This document shows positions 8,528 through 15,479 of a DNA stretch of 64,000 nt, one piece after another (the stretch's first letter is position 1; every line of letters begins with the position of its first letter). Source of the DNA: Iodidimonas sp. SYSU 1G8 (GTDB lineage Bacteria; Pseudomonadota; Alphaproteobacteria; SMXS01); NCBI RefSeq assembly GCF_039655775.1, contig NZ_JBBYXJ010000001.1:2255501-2319500 (forward strand), read 5' to 3'. Position numbers and translations under genes: made by a program. The notes below the pieces were generated by a model. The model worked only from the letters and a program-made list of their open reading frames with translations, was not told where the DNA came from and did not search any database.

Positions 8528-9052
8528 TTAATCGGCCGCGCCCAGCGTGCGCGCCTGGTACAGCAGGTCATGCGGCTTGCGCTTTCCCGCGAGGCGGCTG
8601 CGCGCCGGATCGGTACGCCAGTCGGCGCCGGGCTCGATCCGGCTCCAGTCGCTGAGGCAGGTGCGGTGCTTGATGCGCCATTCCCCGCCCCGGCGCTCGT
8701 ACCTGTCGATATAACGACCCACCGCCAAGTGGTCGTGAGACACGCCGCCGACCGGATAGGAATAGTAGCCGGTCCAGTGCACTTCCCCGGTGGCCGTGTC
8801 GCCATCGAGATCGATCAGGATATTGGTGTTGTCATGGTGCACGGCCGTCCATCCGGAGAGCAGCCCCATCACCCAGTCCACGTAGTCGGGCGCGCTGCCG
8901 ACGAAGGCGCCGTGATCGTCGGTACCGTCAGGCCAGTAGACCGATTCCAGCAGCTCCCGGTCGAGGCGATCGCAGGCGCGGGAATAGCGATAGGACAGCT
9001 CGGTGATCGCCTGCTTGTCCAGGAGCGCCTCGATCCGCGCGTCACGGTTCAC
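8528..9052 (-). CDS. NTF2/SnoaL-like family protein 2
   Basis: The 174-residue protein starts with GTG (MNRDARIEALLDKQAITELSYRYSRACDRLDRELLESVYWPDGTDDHGAF). The GTG overlaps the stop of the upstream paralogue by 4 bases (GTGA), implying translational coupling. It keeps the NTF2-like fold pattern, including NILIDLDGDTATGEVHWTGYY, then GRYIDRYERRGGEWRIKHRTCLSDWS. Catalytic residues cannot be assigned with certainty; the DRLD and DDHG residues line the pocket in related SnoaL-like proteins. It is probably part of a three-gene run of paralogues feeding into the MFS/P450 block. Confidence 0.85.
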   Translation of the reverse strand: MNRDARIEALLDKQAITELSYRYSRACDRLDRELLESVYWPDGTDDHGAFVGSAPDYVDWVMGLLSGWTAVHHDNTNILIDLDGDTATGEVHWTGYYSYPVGGVSHDHLAVGRYIDRYERRGGEWRIKHRTCLSDWSRIEPGADWRTDPARSRLAGKRKPHDLLYQARTLGAAD

Positions 9053-9585
9053 CGGCCGTCTCCCAGGTCGGCGACCATCGCGTAGATGGGATCATCGGGA
9101 TGTTTGCCGCCGATCTTGGCCGCCGGCATGGTCCACATGACGCGGTCTGACGGCGCGTCGAAACGCTCGAAATCGGCGACACCGGTTCGGCTGATGATCT
9201 TCCAGACACCGTCGCGGCGCTCGAGCCGGTCCAGGTAGCGGCCGCCGGTGAAGAAATCCTCCTCGGCGCCAGTCTTGTCGTCGACACGGCGGTGATGGGC
9301 CCAGAAATGGCATTCGGACACGGCCCTGTCGCCATCCAGTTCGATCATCACGTTGCTGATCATGTGCTTGCAGGCCTTGAGAGGCCGGCAGATGGCGATC
9401 GCCCGGTCGACGAAATCCCATGACAATCCCTCGAACATGCCGTGATTGTGCCGCGAGTCCGGATGAAAGCACGAGCGCAGCGCCGCCTCGTCCGCCCGGT
9501 CGCAGCCGCGCGCGTAGCGATACAGCACTTCGGCAATGTCCTGCTTGTCCGCGAGCGCCAGCAGGCGCGCGTTCGTATCGGTCAT
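9049..9585 (-). CDS. NTF2/SnoaL-like family protein 3
   Basis: The 178-residue protein starts MTDTNARLLALADKQDIAEVLYRYARGCDRADEAALRSCFHPDSRHNHG. GGGAG lies 7 bases before ATG 9585; an upstream in-frame start at 9648 would add 21 unconserved residues and overlap the terminator of the next gene. The fold signature continues with NVMIELDGDRAVSECHFWAHHRR and GRYLDRLERRDGVWKIISRTGVADFERF. It is the first of three minus-strand NTF2-like genes and probably heads the transcript running toward the P450s. The function is not assignable beyond the fold. Confidence 0.85.
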   Translation of the reverse strand: MTDTNARLLALADKQDIAEVLYRYARGCDRADEAALRSCFHPDSRHNHGMFEGLSWDFVDRAIAICRPLKACKHMISNVMIELDGDRAVSECHFWAHHRRVDDKTGAEEDFFTGGRYLDRLERRDGVWKIISRTGVADFERFDAPSDRVMWTMPAAKIGGKHPDDPIYAMVADLGDGR

Positions 9586-9644
9586 GAGGTTTCTCCCGTT
9601 TCCCCAGGAACCGAGGATACCCGGCACCGGATGCACTGCAAGCA

Positions 9645-9680
9645 CCAAAGAAACGGGCGCCGGCGTCGCGGCCGGCGCCC
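9645..9680 (-). terminator. Intrinsic terminator after TonB receptor 1
   Basis: On the minus strand a 10-bp GC-rich stem GGGCGCCGGC/GCCGGCGCCC (9671-9680 with 9655-9664) encloses CGCGAC. A T-rich run (GTTTCTTTGG) follows. It begins 17 bases after the stop of the receptor gene and separates it from the NTF2-like genes. Confidence 0.8.
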
Positions 9681-9696
9681 GGGGAAAGAACCGCTT

Positions 9697-12459
9697 CTAG
9701 AAGTCGGCGGTCAGGGTGATGCCATAGGTGCGCGGACGGGTCGCGTGCTCGAAGGCGAACAGGAAAGCCACCGGCGTCGAGCTGAGGCGCTCCACGTCGT
9801 TGGTGAGATTCTTGCCCCAGAGCGAGACCTTGTACATGCCGCTGGGCGATTCCCAGTTGATCGCGGCATCGACCAGCAGCATGGCCCGGCGGTCGAGGCG
9901 GCCGACGCTCTGGTTGCGGGTCATGGCGGAGGTGTAGTTGACGTTGGAGCCGATACTGAGATTGCCCATGTCGCCAATGGGAAAGTCGTAGGTGAAGCCC
10001 AGATTGGCGATCACCTTCGGCGCGCTGCCGATATCCAGGTCGCTGTAGTCGGCATCGACGAGATATTCGCCGATGGCGGTCAGCGTGACATCGCCGCAGA
10101 CCGCGCGGCCGCTGGCGGGCACGGCCGTGGCTTCAGGACCGTCGAGGTCGGCGCAAAAGCGGGTGTACTTGATGTCGTTGTAACCGATGTTGCCGGTCAG
10201 GGTCAGGCCATCGACAGGAATGGCCGTCACCTCCAGTTCGATACCGTAGGAGCGGGCATCGGCGGCGTTGGTGGTAAAGGTCTCCTGCCCGCTGGGCGTG
10301 GCGGCGGGGCGGATGATCTGCCGCTGCAATCCCTTGTACTTGGAATAATACACGTTGGCGTTGACGCGCAGGGCGCGGTCGAACCAGTCGCTCTTGATGC
10401 CGCCCTCGAAATTGTCCACCCGCTCCTCGCCATAGGGCGAGGCAAAGGTGAGTTCGGTCGCCGCGTTGTTGACGAAGCCGCCGGACTTGAAGGCACGCTG
10501 CCAGAACGCGAACAGCAGAATATCGTCGTTGAGCTGATAGTTCAGGCCGACGCGCGGAGCGAAATTGTCCCACGTGTCCTCGATGGGGCCGAACAACAGG
10601 GAGCCGGGACCCGTAGGAAACCGGCTGAAGTCCGAGTCACCCGGAATACCCTGCGAGATGATGTCGGTGATCGGGGTGCCGAAGACCTTGTACTTCTTTT
10701 CCCAGGAATAGCGGATGCCGGCGATCAGGCTCAACGCAGGCGTGACGTGATACTCGCCCTGAATATAGGCGGCCCAGGTCTTGCGATCCTGGCCATTGGT
10801 GCCGAAGCTCTGGAGCGGATTGTCGATGGTGAACGGGCCGATATTGGGCGTGTAGAGCTTCTGGCCGACCTGATATTGGTCCCACAGGTAGAACACGCCG
10901 ACGATCATGTCGAAGGTGTCGGAGAAGTCCGACACGAAGTGGAATTCGGTCTGGTAGGTCTTGTAGTCCTCGAAACGCACCGACGAGAACAGATCCACAT
11001 TGGTGCCGTCCGTGTCCGTGTAGATCGCGCTGCGCTGCTTGGCGTAATTGGCCGTCAGCGAGAAGGTGCCGAAGCTGGTGGTGTAATCGGCATTCATGGT
11101 CACGTTGTAGCTGTTGAGGTCGTTGGCGTTGGGCGAGAAGTTCCAGCCGGTGACGTGCGGGTCGCTGCCGTCGCCCGGCTCGCCCGTGCCACCATCGCCG
11201 AACGGATTGCGCGACAGGCCGCTGGTCGGGTAGAGCGCCTCGAAAAAGCTGGTGTTGCAGTTGAAGGCGGCCGGCGTGCCCGTGGCGCCGCAGAAGGGAT
11301 TCGACGGGGTCCGGGGATCGTACAGGGCGTTGAGGGCGGGCGAGCCGTCGCCCCGTTCGCGGATGATCTCGCCGGTGACTGTCACGTCGAGCGCGTCGTT
11401 GGGCGTGAAGCGGACGCTCGGGCGGAAATACACATACTGGTCGCCGCCGAGGCGCGTACCCTTCAAATCCTCGTCGATATGGCTGACCACGGGCGTGAAT
11501 GGCGCGGAATCGATGATCACCCCGTCATTCTTGTAATAGCCGCTGAACTTCAGGAACTGCGACGCCATCCGGAAGGCGACCTTGTCCTCGACGATTGGCA
11601 TGTTGCCGACGAGGCCGACGATGAACGATCCCGCGTTGGCGACCTGCAGGCTGGCCTTGCCGCCGAACTCGGTCATCTCCGGCTTCTGGGTGCGGACCAC
11701 GATGGCGCCGGCGAAGGCATTGCGGCCGTAGATGGTGCCTTGAGGACCGCGGGTGATCTCGACCGCTTCCACGTCCAGCATGTTGGACAGCGCCCAGGCA
11801 TTGCGCGCCTGGTAGACGCCGTCGATGAACACCGCCGAGTGGGGATCGTCGAAACTTTCGATGCCGCCGGTGGCGATGCCGCGGATGGTGAAGGCGGCCG
11901 CATGCTGGAAAAGGCCCACATGCTGCAGCTGGACGCTGGGCGCGGCCTTGTTGAGGTCCTCGAGATCGGTGGCGAACTTGCGCTCGAGCGCGGCGCCGGA
12001 AAACGCCGAGACCGGCAGCGGCACCGATTGCTGGGATTCCTCCTTTTTCTGTGCCTGGACGGTGACCTGCTCGACCTGCGAGCGCTGGCTGAAAATGCTG
12101 CCGCTGCGCTCGGCCAGCGCCGAGGCCACCGCCGCGCCCGCCGTACCGATCCGGGCGGTGCCCGAGACCTGCCTGCCGGCGACGGTGCCGGTGTAGGGCA
12201 ACGCCGTGCCGGCAGGCAGCGGCGTGTCGGTCACGATGAAATAGGTGCCGCCCTCGCAGCGGTCGCCGGGCCGTTTCCGGCTTTCGCAATCGGCCTTGCC
12301 CAGAACCGGCACCCGTTCGCCCGAAGGCAGGACAACGGCGCCATCCCGCAAATCGCCCGGCGGAAATCCGGTATCAAAACCAGTCACATGGGCAAAGGCA
12401 GCGGAACTCCAGAGCGCGGCCAGAAAGGCCGCGCCGAGTCTCGAAAATCCACGTTTCAT
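9697..12459 (-). CDS. TonB-dependent receptor 1 (with extended N-terminus)
   Basis: The 920-residue outer-membrane receptor has a signal peptide (to about AAFA, residue 23). A roughly 95-residue extra segment, with two Cys at about 58 and 68, comes before the FSQR block (about 123-126). The TonB-box-like VEQVTVQAQKKEE (about 129-141) follows, then a plug with RGIATGGIESFDDPH and RGPQGTIYGRNAFAGAI, and a beta-barrel ending TYGITLTADF with terminal Phe. GGGGAG lies 9 bases before the ATG. Paralogues 2-5 have only 20-25 residues between signal and FSQR, so the N-terminal insert is unusual; it does not look like a standard STN domain. Energised uptake of a bulky substrate is expected. Confidence 0.9.
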   Translation of the reverse strand: MKRGFSRLGAAFLAALWSSAAFAHVTGFDTGFPPGDLRDGAVVLPSGERVPVLGKADCESRKRPGDRCEGGTYFIVTDTPLPAGTALPYTGTVAGRQVSGTARIGTAGAAVASALAERSGSIFSQRSQVEQVTVQAQKKEESQQSVPLPVSAFSGAALERKFATDLEDLNKAAPSVQLQHVGLFQHAAAFTIRGIATGGIESFDDPHSAVFIDGVYQARNAWALSNMLDVEAVEITRGPQGTIYGRNAFAGAIVVRTQKPEMTEFGGKASLQVANAGSFIVGLVGNMPIVEDKVAFRMASQFLKFSGYYKNDGVIIDSAPFTPVVSHIDEDLKGTRLGGDQYVYFRPSVRFTPNDALDVTVTGEIIRERGDGSPALNALYDPRTPSNPFCGATGTPAAFNCNTSFFEALYPTSGLSRNPFGDGGTGEPGDGSDPHVTGWNFSPNANDLNSYNVTMNADYTTSFGTFSLTANYAKQRSAIYTDTDGTNVDLFSSVRFEDYKTYQTEFHFVSDFSDTFDMIVGVFYLWDQYQVGQKLYTPNIGPFTIDNPLQSFGTNGQDRKTWAAYIQGEYHVTPALSLIAGIRYSWEKKYKVFGTPITDIISQGIPGDSDFSRFPTGPGSLLFGPIEDTWDNFAPRVGLNYQLNDDILLFAFWQRAFKSGGFVNNAATELTFASPYGEERVDNFEGGIKSDWFDRALRVNANVYYSKYKGLQRQIIRPAATPSGQETFTTNAADARSYGIELEVTAIPVDGLTLTGNIGYNDIKYTRFCADLDGPEATAVPASGRAVCGDVTLTAIGEYLVDADYSDLDIGSAPKVIANLGFTYDFPIGDMGNLSIGSNVNYTSAMTRNQSVGRLDRRAMLLVDAAINWESPSGMYKVSLWGKNLTNDVERLSSTPVAFLFAFEHATRPRTYGITLTADF

Positions 12460-12610
12460 GACAGATGTCTCCCCTAAAGCGGGACCATCTCTCCCTTGAC
12501 CGTCCCGCGTGCTACAGCTTGACGACTCCCCAAAACGCGAAAATTGTCACACGTTCCTCAAAGGCGCGCCAATCAAAAATCAGCGCGTTCGACTTTTTCT
12601 TGGCCGGGAC

Positions 12611-12641
12611 AGAAAAAGGCGCCGGTGTTGCCACCGGCGCC
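12611..12641 (-). terminator. Intrinsic terminator after TonB receptor 2
   Basis: On the minus strand the stem GGCGCCGGTG/CACCGGCGCC (12632-12641 with 12618-12627) is capped by the tetraloop GCAA and followed by TTTTTCT. It lies about 50 bases beyond the receptor stop. Confidence 0.9.
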
Positions 12642-12693
12642 CTTTCAGGAAAGGCCGGATCAGGCTCAGATCCGGCCGCCCCTCCCCTCTTGT

Positions 12694-15243
12694 CTAGAAG
12701 TCCGCGGTCAGCGTGATGCCGTAGGTCCGGGGACGGGTGGCCTGCTCGAACGAGAACAGGAACGCCACCGGGGTGACCGACAGACGCTGGATGTCGTTGG
12801 TCAGGTTCTTGCCCCAGACCGAGACACGGTACTTGCTGTTCGGTGATTCCCAGCTGATCTGGGCATCGACCAGCAGCATGGAACGGCGGTCCGACCGAGG
12901 CAGGAACACGCCCGAGGTCGCCATCTTCGAGGTATAGCTGAAGCTGTTGCCGATGCTGATATTCCCCATGTCTCCGATCGGGAAGTCATAGGTCCAGCCC
13001 AGGTTGGCGATCAGCTTGGGCGCGAAGCCCAGCTTGAGGTCACTGAAATCGGTGAACGCGATCCAAGTACCGTTCGGCAACTGAGTGGAGCCGGGGCCAC
13101 AAAGGTCGCGGCCGTTAGCCGGGGTCGCGAATGGTTCCGGGCCGTCCAGATCGGCGCAGTAGTTGGTGTACTTGATGTCGTTGTAGGCCATGTTGGCGTT
13201 GATGGTCAGACCATCGGTCGGAATCAGGACCATTTCCAGCTCGACACCGTAGGCGCGGGCGTCGGCATTGTTGGAGATGAACGTCTCCTGGCCGGACGGG
13301 TTGTTGGCCGGGCGGATGACCTGGCGCTGCAGGCCCTTCAGCTTCTGATAGTAGATGTTACCGTTGAACTGCAGCCGGCTGTCGAACCATTCGGTCTTGA
13401 AGCCGCCTTCGAAGTTGTCGATCAACTCTTCGCCATAGGGCGAGCCGACGAAGGTGGTGTAGGCCGAGGCGTTGTTGACGAAGCCGCCCGACTTGTAGGC
13501 ACGCTGCCAGAAGGCGAACAGCATCACGTCGTCGTTGACCTTGTAGTTCAGGCCGACGCGGGGGGCGAAATTGTCCCAGGTGTCGCCGTCCGGATTGGAC
13601 CAGAAGGCATAGCAAGGATTGGCGGTCGTGCCCAATGAGCCGACAGGCGAACAGTCAGGCGCGCTGGAGTTGGTCGGGAACCGCGTCCAGTCGGAGTTCG
13701 GGTCGAGGCCTTGGTTGACGACCGAATTGTTCGGGGCCGAGAAGATGTTGTACTTTTTCTCCCACGAATAGCGGACACCGGCGACGGCGCTCAACTGGTC
13801 GGTGATGTGCAGCTCGAACTGGGCATAGGCCGCCCAGGTCTTGCGGTCCTGGCCGTTCTGGAAATAGGACATCAGCGGATTGTCGTAGGTGAAGCGGCCA
13901 ATGTTCGGAGTCCACAGAATCTGGCCCAGCTGATAGCTGTCATACAGGTAGAACAGGCCGGCGATCAGGTCGATGGTCTCGGAGAAGTCCGACACGAAGT
14001 GGGTTTCGAACTGATAGGTTTCGTAGGTCTGGAACCGGGTCGACGCGAAGAAGTCGATGTTGGTGCCGTCCGTGTCGGTATTGATCGCGTCGCGCTGGTG
14101 CTGGTAGTTCGCCAGGAAGCTGAACGTACCGAAATTGGTGGTGTAGTCGGCGTTCAGCGTCGCGGTATAGCTGTTCAGGTCGGAATTGTTGTACGGCAGA
14201 TTGTAGCCGACCTCGTAAGGATCGTTATTCTTGTCCTTGGGAATTCCCAGTTCGGCGTCGCCGAAGTAGTTCTTGGTCAACCCGGGATAAAGCACTTCCA
14301 TCAGGCTGGTGTTGCAGTTGTAGGCCGTGGGCGTGCCGACGCCGCCGCATAGCGGGTTGGAGGGCGTGCGCGGGTCGTAGGATGGATTGAGCGATATGGT
14401 GCCATCACCGCGCTGGCGAATGAACTCGGTGGTCAGCGTGACGTCGAGCGCATCGTTCGGCGTGAACCGGAAACTGGGCCGGAAATAGACGAACTTGTTG
14501 CCCTGGATCCGGGTTCCCTTCAGGTCTTCGTCGACGGTCTGGGTGATGGGATCGTAGCCGTCGTTCTTGTAGAAGCCGTTGTCCTTGTAGAACTGGCTGG
14601 CAAGTCGCATGGCGAACTTGTCTTGCACGACCGGAATGTTGCCGATCAGACTGACGACCAGCTTGCCGGGATTGCCGTATTGCAGGCTCGCCTTGCCGCT
14701 GTACTCGCTGGTATCCGGCCTGTTGGTGGTCAGCGTGATGGCGCCCGAATAGGCGTTTCGGCCGTAGATGGTGCCCTGCGGGCCGCGCAGCATTTCCACC
14801 GACTCCACGTCGAGCAGGTTTGCCACCGCCCACGCGTTGCGCGGCTGATAGACGCCGTCGATGAAGATGGCCACATGCGGGTCGTCGAAGCTTTCGATGC
14901 CCGACGTGCCGATGCCGCGGACGGTGAACGAGGATGCGTTGTGGAACAGGCCCACGGTCTGCAACTGGACCGACGGCGCCAGCTTGTTCAGGTCCTCGAG
15001 GTTTACCGCGAACTTGCGCTCGATGGCGTCGCTGGAGAACGCCGTCACCGGGATCGGCACTTCCTGAACCGACTCCTCTTTCTTCTGGGCCGAGGAAATG
15101 ACGGTTTCGATGCCGCCGCGCTGCGAGAACAGGCTGCCGCTTTGACCACCGGAGTCCGCCGGCGGATTATCCTGTGCGAAGGCGCCGGTCGCCGCCATGG
15201 CGAACGCAGACGCCGATATAAAAAACGCGAGCCGATGTCTCAT
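12694..15243 (-). CDS. TonB-dependent receptor 2
   Basis: The 849-residue outer-membrane receptor has signal peptide MRHRLAFFISASAFAMAATG..AFAQ, the block GSLFSQRGGIETVISSAQKKEE (FSQR motif plus TonB-box region), plug motifs RGIGTSGIESFDDPH and RGPQGTIYGRNAYSGAI, and a barrel ending TYGITLTADF. GGGGAGG lies 7 bases before the ATG. Loop Cys pairs (NPLCGG...YNCNTS; NYCADLDGPE...DLCG) are shared with all four paralogues. It has its own leader of more than 200 bases and its own terminator, so it is likely monocistronic. It is closest in its N-terminal signature to receptors 3 and 4. Confidence 0.93.
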   Translation of the reverse strand: MRHRLAFFISASAFAMAATGAFAQDNPPADSGGQSGSLFSQRGGIETVISSAQKKEESVQEVPIPVTAFSSDAIERKFAVNLEDLNKLAPSVQLQTVGLFHNASSFTVRGIGTSGIESFDDPHVAIFIDGVYQPRNAWAVANLLDVESVEMLRGPQGTIYGRNAYSGAITLTTNRPDTSEYSGKASLQYGNPGKLVVSLIGNIPVVQDKFAMRLASQFYKDNGFYKNDGYDPITQTVDEDLKGTRIQGNKFVYFRPSFRFTPNDALDVTLTTEFIRQRGDGTISLNPSYDPRTPSNPLCGGVGTPTAYNCNTSLMEVLYPGLTKNYFGDAELGIPKDKNNDPYEVGYNLPYNNSDLNSYTATLNADYTTNFGTFSFLANYQHQRDAINTDTDGTNIDFFASTRFQTYETYQFETHFVSDFSETIDLIAGLFYLYDSYQLGQILWTPNIGRFTYDNPLMSYFQNGQDRKTWAAYAQFELHITDQLSAVAGVRYSWEKKYNIFSAPNNSVVNQGLDPNSDWTRFPTNSSAPDCSPVGSLGTTANPCYAFWSNPDGDTWDNFAPRVGLNYKVNDDVMLFAFWQRAYKSGGFVNNASAYTTFVGSPYGEELIDNFEGGFKTEWFDSRLQFNGNIYYQKLKGLQRQVIRPANNPSGQETFISNNADARAYGVELEMVLIPTDGLTINANMAYNDIKYTNYCADLDGPEPFATPANGRDLCGPGSTQLPNGTWIAFTDFSDLKLGFAPKLIANLGWTYDFPIGDMGNISIGNSFSYTSKMATSGVFLPRSDRRSMLLVDAQISWESPNSKYRVSVWGKNLTNDIQRLSVTPVAFLFSFEQATRPRTYGITLTADF

Positions 15244-15351
15244 TCTTCAACCTCCCCGTTTTTGGTTGCGCCAGACTCCCCCGAACCTGGGCGCGGTTAT
15301 GCTTGTCGCTTGGCCGATGGAGCGACTCTGCCACAGCCGCGCCATTTACAG

Positions 15352-15372
15352 CAATAAAAACAAACATCATGG
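15352..15372. promoter_or_regulatory. AT-rich candidate regulatory element upstream of TonB receptor 2
   Basis: The + strand shows CAATAAAAACAAACATCATG followed by G in an otherwise GC-rich leader, 109-129 bases upstream of the receptor 2 start. A similar string, CAATACAAACATGATG, lies 106-121 bases upstream of receptor 3 (18123-18138). The same position and sequence suggest a shared operator or promoter element; its binding protein is unknown. Confidence 0.35.
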
Positions 15373-15410
15373 TTTAAAACAGACAGACGTCATTTTATTG
15401 CCGACTGGCA

Positions 15411-15442
15411 AAGAAAAAGCGCCGGCGTTGCCGCCGGCGCTT
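15411..15442 (-). terminator. Intrinsic terminator after TonB receptor 3
   Basis: On the minus strand an 11-bp stem AAGCGCCGGCG/CGCCGGCGCTT (15432-15442 with 15417-15427) with a GCAA tetraloop is followed by TTTTTCTTTG. It lies 38 bases after the receptor stop. Confidence 0.9.
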
Positions 15443-15479
15443 CTCCACACAAGGGCCCGAAAGCCGCCTGTTCCGCGAT

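Noticed and set aside
9586-12477. Plus-strand frame of more than 1000 codons opposite TonB receptor 1 (and similar frames opposite receptors 3-5)
   Set aside because: These His/Arg/Val/Gly-rich frames mirror the receptor genes in a high-GC sequence with few stops. They have no family similarity and no upstream ribosome-binding sites.
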